The notes under the pieces are model-generated. The model did no database searches. It saw only the letters and a list, made by a program, of their open reading frames with translations, and had not been told where the DNA came from. The position numbers and the translations under genes were made by a program. Of a stretch of DNA of 64,000 bases, positions 44,659 to 55,491 are shown in pieces. How positions within the stretch are numbered: position 1 is the stretch's first letter; every line of letters starts with the position of its first letter. This DNA comes from Flammeovirga kamogawensis (GTDB lineage Bacteria > Bacteroidota > Bacteroidia > Cytophagales > Flammeovirgaceae), in assembly GCF_018736065.1 (NCBI RefSeq), contig NZ_CP076128.1, forward strand, positions 992,001 through 1,056,000, given 5' to 3'.

Positions 44659-45732
44659 TTAAAGGTTATTCACTACTTCGGTAGAAAAACCGTATGTTGT
44701 CTGTAAAGAAGTTTTGATTGAAGCAATATCTTCTGAAGATACATCATCAACACTATCCCCTAATAGATCTATTACAGTATTTAAATCTTCAGTTGAAATT
44801 ACTTTAGAAGCATTATATTGTAAACACCATGCAAAAGCAAGAGCTTCAGACCAGTGGTGCATTTGATCACCTAATTCAGTATCTGTTTCTAATGAATTTA
44901 AGTAATGAATAACATTAATAGCTACTAACTCTTCCCATTTAGCTACAATAATATCTCTTTGTTTGTTTCTTTCGTCATAATCTTTAGCTGCAATCGCTAC
45001 ACGACCTGCAATAAATGCATTGAAAATATCTCCAGATACATCATATACACCAGCTCTTGATTTTGCATATTTTGCCCAATACCAATTTTTAGCATCTTCA
45101 TTTGTTGCATAATCTTCCGCAGCACCAAAGTAACCGAAACCTTCGTCCCAGTAATGCTCCATTGCAGTTCCGTCTCCTTCTTCTACAGTTTCGTTATCAG
45201 CACCATCTAATTTTTCATTAGTAAGATAGTTTGAAACAGATTGATAATATAAAGTAGCACCCATTAAACCTTTAGCAACCATTTGTGCTGGTTCATGACC
45301 GTTAGAATCAAATAATCTACCTCCAATAATAAACTCTTCTTTGCCAGAATGTAAATATGCTTTTGTAAAGTACCCATCTACTTCATCTTTTACATCAACA
45401 TGTAAATCCTCATCACCATAAGTTTTACTTTTCAAATCTTTAGATGATCCAAATAATCCTTCAGATTTATTTGTATATATATCAACCATATCATCAATTT
45501 CAAGTTTTGTAACGCCATCATTACCTGATTTGATATATCTTTCTAAAGAATCTAACATTTGGATACGAGCTGTTTGACCAGAGTAGTTTACGTGCTCGAA
45601 AGTGTATGTTGTTGGAACATCAGGAGTAATTACGTCGTTAATAGCATCTTCAACTTCTGAACAAGAAAACAAAGAAGTTGCAATTAGAGAAGATGCGATA
45701 AATGTCTTTTTAAGAGACGAAGAAATTGTCAT
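44659..45732 (-). CDS. DUF4856 family lipoprotein-like protein
   Basis: A 357-residue protein with signal region SLIATSLFSCSEVEDA (lipobox near residue 23) followed by YTFEHVNYSGQTARIQMLDSLERY, the hallmark opening of DUF4856. The rest is alpha-helical with conserved EHYWDEGFGYFGAAEDY and WSEALAFAWCL. The family is found with imelysin and TonB receptors and is thought to bind metal in the periplasm or at the surface, but its function is not established. It is the first gene of the operon, 31 bp after a consensus promoter. Confidence 0.82.
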   Translation of the reverse strand: MTISSSLKKTFIASSLIATSLFSCSEVEDAINDVITPDVPTTYTFEHVNYSGQTARIQMLDSLERYIKSGNDGVTKLEIDDMVDIYTNKSEGLFGSSKDLKSKTYGDEDLHVDVKDEVDGYFTKAYLHSGKEEFIIGGRLFDSNGHEPAQMVAKGLMGATLYYQSVSNYLTNEKLDGADNETVEEGDGTAMEHYWDEGFGYFGAAEDYATNEDAKNWYWAKYAKSRAGVYDVSGDIFNAFIAGRVAIAAKDYDERNKQRDIIVAKWEELVAINVIHYLNSLETDTELGDQMHHWSEALAFAWCLQYNASKVISTEDLNTVIDLLGDSVDDVSSEDIASIKTSLQTTYGFSTEVVNNL

Positions 45733-45769
45733 AATAATAAAAAATATGTTTGTTGCTTTTATACTTCGA

Positions 45770-45801
45770 CAAACTTATTGTTTATTAAGATTAATTACAA
45801 A
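45770..45801 (-). promoter_or_regulatory. Consensus promoter of the DUF4856-imelysin-HTTM-TonB operon
   Basis: On the minus strand, TTTG (45798-45801), a 20-base spacer and TAAGTTTG (45770-45777) match the Bacteroidota TTTG-N19/21-TAnnTTTG consensus exactly. The start of transcription would fall about 30 nt before the ATG. Confidence 0.8.
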
Positions 45802-45867
45802 TAATAAGTTAATTTATTTAAACTAATTTTAAATAAGGGTTAAAAACAGCCTTTACACACAAAAAAA

Positions 45868-45898
45868 GGGCATTCCTAAAAAGGAATGCCCCACCTGA
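45868..45898 (-). terminator. Intrinsic terminator after eno
   Basis: A perfect 10-bp stem (45882-45891 with 45868-45877), then T-rich sequence on the minus strand, 36 bp after the enolase stop. Confidence 0.85.
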
Positions 45899-45926
45899 TG
45901 ACTCAGAATATTTTTCTAACTTCTAA

Positions 45927-47240
<1,314 letters not shown>

Positions 47241-47494
47241 TTATTAATGATTTTTAAAACAGTTCAATATTAGGGAACAGAAACGTCTTAAAACATGACT
47301 ATTGTCAGTCTATAACAAAGACCTTACTAAGTTTATAAATGTTTCTTTAATAATCCTTTGTTTATGACCAATTTACACCTCTTTTTCTATATTATTTATG
47401 TGCAGATAAAATAAGAAAATTAACATTTATTTAATCTTTATTTGCGATAAGTGTAATTTCAACATATTAATAATCAATAATATAGAGGTGTAAT

Positions 47495-48085
47495 TTATAA
47501 ATATTCTCTTACATCAACCACTTTCATACCTGCGGCAATTGCTGCATCAATACCCGGTTGACCATCTTCAAATACAATACAATCCTCTGGAGAAACCTTA
47601 ATAAGATCAGCACATTTTAGAAAAGTTTCTGGAGACGGCTTAGGTTCAGACACATCATCCGCTCCTACTAAAGCATCAAACATCCCAACGGCTCCTATCG
47701 CTTCTAAAGTATGATCAATTAATAACTTTATATTTCCTGTACCTATTGCCATAGGTAATTTCCCTTGGTACTCTTTAGCAACATCAAAAACTAAATCTAT
47801 TGGCTTTACAGCTCCTGTCAAATTTAAATATTCCTGTTCTTTATCATCAGACATTTTCTGAACATCTAATTCTAAATTGTTTTCACCAGCAATTTTCAAC
47901 ACAATCCTTTCTGTTGACATTCCCGCTAAAGAATAAAATTCTTCTTCTGAAAAATGATACCCAACCTTTGCAAATGTTGCTTTCCATGCTAAATAATGTG
48001 TTGGCATAGTATCAGCAAGTGTTCCATCCATATCAAAAATTAGCCCTTTAACGCTTGATGGAATTTCAATTTTTTTATTACTCAT
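47495..48085 (-). CDS. HAD-superfamily hydrolase, beta-phosphoglucomutase-like
   Basis: A 196-residue HAD protein. Motif I LIFDMDGTLADTMPTHYLAW has the nucleophile Asp and the general acid Asp, the cap domain carries AGMSTERIV, motif II is MAIGTGN, motif III is the SEPKPSPETF lysine and motif IV is CIVFEDGQPGIDAA. This matches the YqaB/PgmB subgroup of small phosphatases and phosphoglucomutases. Motif II has Thr at the usual Thr/Ser position. The second Asp after the nucleophile is typical for both phosphatases and mutases, so the reaction stays open. Single gene on the same strand as eno. Confidence 0.82.
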   Translation of the reverse strand: MSNKKIEIPSSVKGLIFDMDGTLADTMPTHYLAWKATFAKVGYHFSEEEFYSLAGMSTERIVLKIAGENNLELDVQKMSDDKEQEYLNLTGAVKPIDLVFDVAKEYQGKLPMAIGTGNIKLLIDHTLEAIGAVGMFDALVGADDVSEPKPSPETFLKCADLIKVSPEDCIVFEDGQPGIDAAIAAGMKVVDVREYL

Positions 48086-48560
48086 TTAGATATAAAATTA
48101 TTGATATTATGCATTTCTATATAAGTCACTCTTTTTAGGTAGTTTATAGAAATCTATATCGTTCTACTTTTGTTCTCAGCATATAAAGATGCTAAAGTGT
48201 ACATTATAACTATCATTTTCAAACTATTTTACTATTGTCTCTATTTAAAAACTACTATTGACTAATGAGTTGAAAAATGTTCAATATCATTTTTTTATAC
48301 GAATAGAATTAAAATTCTAATAATAGTGTTAATGTTATAGGCTTAGTACATCCGAATACATAAAGGGGTTATATCTCTCTTGAAACAAATTTCTAGTTTT
48401 ATCAATACCTAACGAACTTCACCTACTCACCTTCTATTTTTGTCCATATAGATCTGTAAGTTTAGAATTTCAATAGAAATACTTGATTTAATAACAATAA
48501 TAAATCATATTACGTGTAAATACGACATTTTACTATATCTACTACAGGTTATTTTATTAA
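48086..48560. other. Divergent intergenic region upstream of the sensor gene
   Basis: 475 bp between the HAD gene and the Reg_prop sensor. A TATTTTTG at 48435-48442 on the plus strand matches TAnnTTTG without a clear -33. No operator-like palindrome, repeat or small ORF stood out. Confidence 0.4.
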
Positions 48561-51476
48561 ATGAAAGCAACTCTACTAACTAATTTTGCATTGGGATTTT
48601 TGTTTCTAAATGTAATTGCGTTAACGACAAAAGCAAAAGATCTCAAGCCTATTAAATTATCTTCTTTTTCCACTAAAAATGGGTTATCTCAGAATAACGT
48701 TAACGATATTCTGTATGATAAATATGGTTTTTTGTGGATAGGAACTGATGATGGTTTGAATAAGTTTGATGGACATTCGTTTCAGAAATTCACATCAAAT
48801 TCAATCAATGGATTATCATTTAGCTCTATCAGGTGCCTAAAAAACGATCCTGTAGAAGATAAATTATGGATTGGCACTAATGGTAGTTTAGAAGTTTACG
48901 ACTTTGAAACTAAAATTTTTACCAAGGTTAAAGTTCAAAACAAACATTCGGTTGAAGATATTAAAGGGATTACTTGGTGCAATAGTAAGCAATGGATTGC
49001 TATCAATCATATTGGCTTATTTGTAAAAGATAAAAGCAGCATAGAATATCAAAAAATTGAAGGTACAGAAGGTGCTATTCAAAGTATTGCAGCTTTTAGG
49101 AAACTCCTTTTTTTAGCTACTGATAAAGGTTTAGTTACTTTTTCAAACAATAACTATTCAGAAGTTTCAGTCCCTACTCTAGAGCAGTTTAAAAAGAAAA
49201 ACATTTTTATATTAAAAAGAATTAAGAACCAGCTTTTTGTAGGTACTAAAGATGGTAGTCTATTTTTAATTGACAGTCAACTAAAAGCTCAAAAACTATA
49301 TTCTGGTAAAAATAAAATTAAAACCATTGCTCTAGATCACAATCAAAATATTTGGATTGGCACAGAGGGCAACGGAATAATTCTACTAGAGAAGGCAAAA
49401 CAATACAAATCATTTACACTTCTACACCATAAAAGTAACGGTAAAACTATCAACTATATTTACAAAGGTGTAGAAAATAATATATGGATAGGTACTTTTG
49501 GAGATGGTCTGCAATTGTATAATGAAAGCGATCCTTTCTTCTTATTTACTGAAGAAAAAACGTACAGCTTAGGGTTGTCACATAATTCAGTTACATCAAT
49601 TACAGAAGTAAAAGAAAATGAATTGTTTGTAGGTACTGATGGAGGTGGTGTTGACAAAGTGAATCTTAAAAATGGGAAAATAGAAAATATTCTATCTAAT
49701 AAATTTGTCATATCACTTGAGAAAAATGACGACAAAGTATGGGTAGGCAAGTACCATGATGGATTAGCCTATTTCGATAAAAATCAAAAAATTCATCCGT
49801 TTACATTAAAAGATCAATTTGGCAAATCCTTATCTACTGACAATATTTGGGATATTCAATTTGACCTTGATAATAACATGTGGCTAGCAACGACTGTTGG
49901 CGTTATTAAATACAACCAAAATACAGAAGAAGTCACACGTTATCTGCATCATAATTCAATCAAAAATACTTTATCTAATAACGACACAAGAAAGGTTTAC
50001 CTTGATATTAAAGGAGACATTTGGATTGGTTCTTTTAACGGATTAAATAAATACAACAAGATCCATGACAACTTTGAACAGCTCTACCTAAACCAAACAA
50101 AGAACGACAGCTTAAATACGAACAATGCTATAATCTCTATTTGTGAGGATAATAATTTTAATTTATGGATAGGTACTTTTGGAAATGGATTATGGAAATT
50201 AGACCGTCAAACGGATACTTTTTCACCAGCAACTATTAACCAACAATTACCTAATCAAGTTATTTACTCAATTGAAAATGATCTTGATGGTATTTTATGG
50301 TTATCGACAAATAGAGGATTAGTTGCTTTCAACTCTCTAGAAAATACAATTAGGTGTTTTAGTGCTGAAGATGGTTTACAAGGTAAACAATTTAATGTTG
50401 GTGCTTCTTTCTTATTGAACAATGGTAATCTTGCTTTTGGAGGTACAGAAGGGTTAAATGTATTTAATGGGATTAAAGCAATGCATTTTTTACAGGAAAA
50501 CCCGAATGTTAAGGTTACTTCTTTAACGCTTTATAATGAGTTTCAGAATGCTAATACAATAGATATATCCAATCAAGAGTCTTTAGAATTAGCACCTCAC
50601 CATAGAACATTTAGTTTAGGTTTTGTTGGACTCGACTATAATTACCATCACAATATTGAATACAGGTACCGTTTAAAAGGTTTTGAAGAACATTGGCATA
50701 AAAGTAAATCTACTAAAACAGTTATCTATTCTAATTTACTGTATGGTAATTACTGGTTTGAAGTACAATGTAGATACAAAGGACAAAATTGGGGTGAGCT
50801 GACAAAAATTGAAGTTTTATTACAATCTAATTACTGGGAAACACTTTATTTTAAACTATCTATTGCTCTGTTAATTGCCCTCGGGTTGGTGGGTATTTAT
50901 TATATCTACGTAAGGAATTTGAAAAAGCAGAAAGAGATGCTTGATCAAATGGTGAAAGAAAGATCTCAGGCATTATTGGCCAAAGAAATGGATATTCTTG
51001 AAATGAATAATCAAAAGGCTGAATTAATAAAAGAGGCGTTAGCAATGCGTGAGAAAGAACTGACCACACATGCATTACGACTGGTGCATCTGAATACTTT
51101 AATAGATCATATTGACAAAAAATTAGAATCTATTCAGAAATCTCCAGAAGAGTTTTCTCCATCAAAAATTAATAGTATTCGAAGGGAAATTAAAGAAGTT
51201 GATGACCTTGAAAAAGATTGGAAAGTTTTAAACTCTCTTTTTGCAGAAGTACATAAACCTTTTATTGAAACCCTAACTAAAACTCACCCTACCCTTACAG
51301 AAGGGAATATTAGAATGTGTTATTTGATCAAATTGAACATGTCGAGTAAAGATATAGCTTCAATTATGGGTATCTCATCAAACAGTGTAAAAGTAGCCAG
51401 AAAGAGGTTAAGAAAAAGATTAGAATTAGAAAGTGATGATAGTTTAGAAGATTATATCACAAAAATGGGACAATAA
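48561..51476 (+). CDS. Two-component-propeller sensor with Y_Y_Y domain and C-terminal HTH (no kinase)
   Basis: A 971-residue one-protein sensor-regulator. Signal region to about residue 25; a dozen or so Reg_prop repeats (WIGTDDGLNKFDG, WIGTFGDGLQLYN, WIGTFGNGLWKLD) forming propellers up to about 640; a Y_Y_Y domain (PHHRTFSLGF to WGELTKIEV); a membrane segment at about 764-784; a coiled coil (about 786-900) and a C-terminal HTH (EGNIRMCYLIKLNMSSKDIA, then SSNSVKVARKRLRKRL, about 905-950). No histidine kinase, Hpt or receiver is present. It likely senses a periplasmic ligand and directly binds DNA from the membrane. No target is visible next to it. Confidence 0.85.
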   Translation: MKATLLTNFALGFLFLNVIALTTKAKDLKPIKLSSFSTKNGLSQNNVNDILYDKYGFLWIGTDDGLNKFDGHSFQKFTSNSINGLSFSSIRCLKNDPVEDKLWIGTNGSLEVYDFETKIFTKVKVQNKHSVEDIKGITWCNSKQWIAINHIGLFVKDKSSIEYQKIEGTEGAIQSIAAFRKLLFLATDKGLVTFSNNNYSEVSVPTLEQFKKKNIFILKRIKNQLFVGTKDGSLFLIDSQLKAQKLYSGKNKIKTIALDHNQNIWIGTEGNGIILLEKAKQYKSFTLLHHKSNGKTINYIYKGVENNIWIGTFGDGLQLYNESDPFFLFTEEKTYSLGLSHNSVTSITEVKENELFVGTDGGGVDKVNLKNGKIENILSNKFVISLEKNDDKVWVGKYHDGLAYFDKNQKIHPFTLKDQFGKSLSTDNIWDIQFDLDNNMWLATTVGVIKYNQNTEEVTRYLHHNSIKNTLSNNDTRKVYLDIKGDIWIGSFNGLNKYNKIHDNFEQLYLNQTKNDSLNTNNAIISICEDNNFNLWIGTFGNGLWKLDRQTDTFSPATINQQLPNQVIYSIENDLDGILWLSTNRGLVAFNSLENTIRCFSAEDGLQGKQFNVGASFLLNNGNLAFGGTEGLNVFNGIKAMHFLQENPNVKVTSLTLYNEFQNANTIDISNQESLELAPHHRTFSLGFVGLDYNYHHNIEYRYRLKGFEEHWHKSKSTKTVIYSNLLYGNYWFEVQCRYKGQNWGELTKIEVLLQSNYWETLYFKLSIALLIALGLVGIYYIYVRNLKKQKEMLDQMVKERSQALLAKEMDILEMNNQKAELIKEALAMREKELTTHALRLVHLNTLIDHIDKKLESIQKSPEEFSPSKINSIRREIKEVDDLEKDWKVLNSLFAEVHKPFIETLTKTHPTLTEGNIRMCYLIKLNMSSKDIASIMGISSNSVKVARKRLRKRLELESDDSLEDYITKMGQ

Positions 51477-51477
51477 A

Positions 51478-51510
51478 AAAAGGCCAACGAATTTACTTCG
51501 TTGGCCTTTT
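51478..51510. terminator. Bidirectional terminator between the sensor and M28 peptidase genes
   Basis: A 14-bp stem (51478-51491 with 51497-51510), five-base loop, A and T flanks suited to both convergent genes. Confidence 0.88.
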
Positions 51511-51520
51511 AAGATATCAA

Positions 51521-53098
51521 TTACTGATCGTTTGGTTCTTGGTCAACAACAGGTCTTTGATCTCTGTTAGCCAACTCCCATGCTGTTGCAAAAACTAGCT
51601 GAGCTCTTTTTGCCATAGGTCCAAAAGTAATTTTATCTACTGTATCTGTAGGTTGGTGGTAATCCTCATGTGTTCCATTAAAATAGAAAATTACAGGGAT
51701 ACCATGCTTTGCAAAGTTATAATGATCTGAACGATAATAATATCTGTTCGGATCGTCTTTAGCATTGTACTTGTAATCTAAAGTGAAATCAGGAAGATAT
51801 GTTTTAGCCACCTTTTTACTAATCTTATCAAGATCACTCGATAACATATCAGAACCAATTACATACACAAAGTCTTTTTGATCTTTATGAGCATCATCTC
51901 CCCTACCAATCATATCGATATTTAAATCTGTGATTGTATTTTCTAATGGAAACACGGGATGTTCAGAATAATATTCAGAACCTAAAAGTCCCTTCTCTTC
52001 ACCTGTTACTGTCATAAATAATATAGAACGCCTTGGTCCTTTACCATCTTTTTTTGCCTGAACAAATGCATCTACGATCTCAATTAATCCAGTAGTTCCC
52101 GATCCGTCATCGTCTGCACCATTATGAATTTTCCCATCAATTATACCAACGTGATCATAATGTGATGTTACTACTAATATTTCATCTTTTAAATCTGTTC
52201 CTTCCATAAAGCCTAACACATTTTCTGTAGGCATTACTCTAGATTGATATTTAGCATCTAAAGATACATTAAACACACGACCAGTTGCTGCTGATTTACC
52301 TGACTTTAAGGCTTTAGCAATTGTCTTATTTAACTTTTTTGTATCTATTTGAAATGCCTCATAGAAAGAAGACGGTTTACCAAGCATTAAACCGAAACTT
52401 TTTGAATTATCGTTTTCTGATGGTTTTTTAAATGATAAGCTACCTTTTTTAATGTAGCTACCGTAACGTTGAATTTGTGTGTTAAAATCTTCGTCAGAGT
52501 TAGGAAGAATAATAGCAAATGCAGCACCTTGCTCAGCTGCTAATTTAGCTTTTCTTCTAAGACCGTTCATTTTATTTGAAGCACCATATTCCTCTGGTGT
52601 TTTCTCGAAAAAGATTACACCTTTATCTTTAACATCAAGGCCTTTATAATCGTCAATTTCGTCAGTAATTTCACCATACCCTACAAAAACCACTTCAGCG
52701 TTTTCTTCGATAGAGAATTTACCATATGGGAAAATATCTTCGAAAAGATTTAAAGTGTATCCATTCGTTTTTAAATAAAAATGAGAATATTTTTGTTGAT
52801 ATAAATCAAACTGTTGGAAATAAGGGTTAGGTACATCTTTTACTGGACCAACTAATCCCTGTTGCATGAAATATTTTGCAATATAATCTGCAGCCATTTT
52901 CTGTCCTCTTTCTCCTGTTTCTCTACCTTCGTATTCATCCGAAGCTAAGATTGAAAGGTGACTTTTAAGATCTTCTTGAGTGATTGTGTTCATATATTTC
53001 TCTACATCTGCTTTATCTGATGAGAGTTGAATGTCTTGGGCATTCAATGAAGACATTGCCATTGTTAAGGCAGCGGTGATTAAGAAGTTTTTTTTCAT
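51521..53098 (-). CDS. M28 family metallopeptidase, secreted
   Basis: A 525-residue protein with signal peptide ending SSLNAQ (about residue 20). The M28 zinc-peptidase motifs are visible: VVTSHYDHVGI (first His and Asp), NGADDDGSGTTGL (bridging Asp), TGEEKGLLGSEYY (catalytic and ligand Glu), NIDMIGRGDD and NGTHEDYHQPTDTVD (last His). It probably removes N-terminal residues from peptides outside the cytoplasm. An inserted PA-like domain lies between residues about 120 and 300. The Lrp-type regulator gene is 63 bp upstream on the same strand. Confidence 0.9.
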   Translation of the reverse strand: MKKNFLITAALTMAMSSLNAQDIQLSSDKADVEKYMNTITQEDLKSHLSILASDEYEGRETGERGQKMAADYIAKYFMQQGLVGPVKDVPNPYFQQFDLYQQKYSHFYLKTNGYTLNLFEDIFPYGKFSIEENAEVVFVGYGEITDEIDDYKGLDVKDKGVIFFEKTPEEYGASNKMNGLRRKAKLAAEQGAAFAIILPNSDEDFNTQIQRYGSYIKKGSLSFKKPSENDNSKSFGLMLGKPSSFYEAFQIDTKKLNKTIAKALKSGKSAATGRVFNVSLDAKYQSRVMPTENVLGFMEGTDLKDEILVVTSHYDHVGIIDGKIHNGADDDGSGTTGLIEIVDAFVQAKKDGKGPRRSILFMTVTGEEKGLLGSEYYSEHPVFPLENTITDLNIDMIGRGDDAHKDQKDFVYVIGSDMLSSDLDKISKKVAKTYLPDFTLDYKYNAKDDPNRYYYRSDHYNFAKHGIPVIFYFNGTHEDYHQPTDTVDKITFGPMAKRAQLVFATAWELANRDQRPVVDQEPNDQ

Positions 53099-53161
53099 TA
53101 AAAATTGAACTGTATAAGAGGTTTAAATGTAAATTGTAGTAGAAAGTAGCTAGTTATTCCG

Positions 53162-53647
53162 TTAAGGAACTGGAATAGTGTGAGCATCTTTAGGAGAAGA
53201 CAATACAATCATTGATTGCAGATCATCTACTTCTTTAATTTCACTTAATTTATTTAAAAGAACTCTTTGATATTCTTCAATATCTGTTGTAATAACTTTT
53301 AATAAGTAATGGCTATTACCAGTTACATGGTGACATTCGATTACTTCAGGAATTTGATCAACTTGTTTTAAAAAAGAAGTATGATTCTCTTGATTATGTT
53401 TCTCAATTTTGACGTTTACAAAAGTTGTTACACCTAAGCCTAATGCTTTAGTATTTAACTTTGCATGATAACTCTCAATTATACCTGAATTTTCAAGTTT
53501 TTTTACACGCTCTAACGTAGGCGCTGGAGACAAGTCAATCTCTTTAGATAACTGAGCATTAGTTATCTTAGCCTGTTTCTGGAGTATATCTAAGATTCTT
53601 CGGTCGGTCTGATCGAGTCTTAGAACTGCTTTCTTTAACGTTGACAT
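53162..53647 (-). CDS. Lrp/AsnC family transcriptional regulator
   Basis: A 161-residue protein. The N-terminal HTH (DRRILDILQKQAKITNAQLS then LSPAPTLERVKKLENSGIIE) and the C-terminal RAM/ACT-like ligand domain (HHVTGNSHYLLKVITTDIEE) are in the standard order and size. Such proteins form octamers that bind amino acids and control amino-acid metabolism genes. The DNA sites are unknown. It may be cotranscribed with the M28 peptidase downstream; a link to amino acid or peptide use fits. Confidence 0.92.
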   Translation of the reverse strand: MSTLKKAVLRLDQTDRRILDILQKQAKITNAQLSKEIDLSPAPTLERVKKLENSGIIESYHAKLNTKALGLGVTTFVNVKIEKHNQENHTSFLKQVDQIPEVIECHHVTGNSHYLLKVITTDIEEYQRVLLNKLSEIKEVDDLQSMIVLSSPKDAHTIPVP

Positions 53648-53787
53648 TTTTGATTGTTTGTTATTTAAATTTATATGTGTTGCTATTATGTTAGGTGCAA
53701 TTTATTATAATATTTTGTTTTATACGAATTTGACCAACTAAAATTTCGAGCTAATTGGTAATACAACACTTAGAAGCATTAAAAGTA

Positions 53788-55113
53788 CTATGGCGTATTT
53801 TTACTTTTTTGATAGTTTATATAATTTAAAATGCCATAAAAATAACTATTTGCAACCTCAATAACACGAGGAGCAATTTTACCTTCAGCATAATTATTAT
53901 TATTTAATCGTTTCAGTTCATCCACATTATCTTGTAATAGTGGCTCTCCATAGCACATTGGGCTATTTAACAATCTACAAAGGCGTAAATTTCTAGCGTA
54001 AATTCCAGTACCTAACGGAAGACCTACCACCTTTAAATATTTTGGTTCAGTAATTGGATCTACTGCTGGCACTTTTAGGTAATCCACAAATTCATCCATT
54101 ATAAACTTACTAAGGTAATAGGAATCTTTCGTATAATCACTTACTAAAATGCGAAGAAAATCATACCTATCTCTTTTAGATGCAAGCTCATTTTTCATGA
54201 AAGAACCAGGAACAAACACCATACTGAAATTTCTTTTTGTTGGCTTTTTCCAGCCCACATTTAGTTCATCTGCATTGTAATGCAAAACAACTGTTACATC
54301 AGGTTTAAAATAATTTATATTTTCAGCTCTTATTTCAAGGTCATCCTGTAAATAATATTGGCGATAAATTCTAGATTCTGGTGCATGATTTATTACATGC
54401 AACATTTGCTTTTTAGTAAGCTTCTGTTCATGTAATTTAGAACGTAAATATCTTTTTTTCCAATCTTGATAAGGGACTTTTGATGCACCTGTATTCCCTG
54501 CAATATCTCTTGTAAGGTACACTTCTGCTCCATATTTTATCAAAGAGTCTCTTAGAATATAAGCTGTTGTTAACGTTAAATCACCTTCTTTAAGGTTTAC
54601 TTTTGATCCATCTTCTAACTTCATTTCTAAAAATCTCCCTTCAATTTTTGCCATATCCATATCTGCAGCAATATGCCCAGGGTCGATTGCTACACGAATA
54701 CCAGAAAGAGGTTTCATAATTGAAGTAGGAACAAACGTAGTTATGCTTTTAAGGATATTTACAGTTTGTTTAAATTCTTGAGTAAATGGTTTAACCCCTT
54801 TAGATTGATACACTTCATATTGAAATGACCTATCTCCATATTCAAAAACATCTTTTAAAGTACTCAATTCATTCCAACCAACATAAAATTCTGCAATACC
54901 TTGCTTTCTATGTTGTGGTGATGGGTAAATCGTAATTCCTCTATTCGTAATAGAAAAATACTCATAAAGATGAGGACTTTTAACTAGATACTTTTTTGCT
55001 CTTCTTTTATAATATTGTGCTAATTGAGAGTTCATTTGGGCATAAGAAACCACACTACTTAGTAAGAAACTAAGCAAAAAGGTGAGCATTATATGTCCAA
55101 ATTTAAACTTCAT
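53788..55113 (-). CDS. N-acetylmuramoyl-L-alanine amidase, Amidase_3 type
   Basis: A 441-residue secreted protein (signal to SYAQ, about residue 25). The Amidase_3 core starts RVAIDPGHIAADMDMAKIEG with the zinc His, then LTLTTAYILRDSLIKYGAEVYLTR, and VTVVLHYNADELN with the second His; the Glu of the first metal site is in the GRFLEMK region. The domain carries a large insertion between blocks. It hydrolyses the MurNAc-L-Ala bond in peptidoglycan. Single gene; no terminator noticed immediately after it. Confidence 0.85.
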   Translation of the reverse strand: MKFKFGHIMLTFLLSFLLSSVVSYAQMNSQLAQYYKRRAKKYLVKSPHLYEYFSITNRGITIYPSPQHRKQGIAEFYVGWNELSTLKDVFEYGDRSFQYEVYQSKGVKPFTQEFKQTVNILKSITTFVPTSIMKPLSGIRVAIDPGHIAADMDMAKIEGRFLEMKLEDGSKVNLKEGDLTLTTAYILRDSLIKYGAEVYLTRDIAGNTGASKVPYQDWKKRYLRSKLHEQKLTKKQMLHVINHAPESRIYRQYYLQDDLEIRAENINYFKPDVTVVLHYNADELNVGWKKPTKRNFSMVFVPGSFMKNELASKRDRYDFLRILVSDYTKDSYYLSKFIMDEFVDYLKVPAVDPITEPKYLKVVGLPLGTGIYARNLRLCRLLNSPMCYGEPLLQDNVDELKRLNNNNYAEGKIAPRVIEVANSYFYGILNYINYQKSKNTP

Positions 55114-55431
55114 TTAAGGGAGTAAAAGTATTTGTCTGAGATGAAATTATATTTTTTTACCTGTAAATATAGGTATAAGAAAAAAGTTAACTGTATAATA
55201 TATAAAATCTCATCTCTTTATGTTGAATAATCTATAGTATTATCAAGATAAAAACGATAAAATCCTTACAATCTGCATAGGTACCACTTATTTTTTTGAT
55301 AAAAACGAAAAGTTTTATCAAAATAGGTTTAAAATCAAATTATTATTTATTGTTAACTAGTTGATAAACTACACTATACAACATAAACATATTAACATCC
55401 GCAGCTCAGAATCGTAAATTTAAAACATAAA
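55114..55431. other. Intergenic region upstream of the amidase gene
   Basis: Between the amidase start and the terminator of the second aspartate kinase. An inverted repeat (55294-55305 with 55312-55323) lacks a T-run on either strand. Otherwise nothing recognised. Confidence 0.4.
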
Positions 55432-55471
55432 AAAAGAAGTCATCTATTTTTTAAAACAGATGACTTCTTTT
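55432..55471 (-). terminator. Intrinsic terminator after the second aspartate kinase
   Basis: A 14-bp stem (55458-55471 with 55432-55445) and T-rich tail on the minus strand, 21 bp after the stop codon. Confidence 0.88.
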
Positions 55472-55491
55472 GAATTTTATGAGATAAGTAC

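Noticed and set aside
55294-55323. Inverted repeat before the amidase gene as a terminator
   Set aside because: No T-run follows on either strand.
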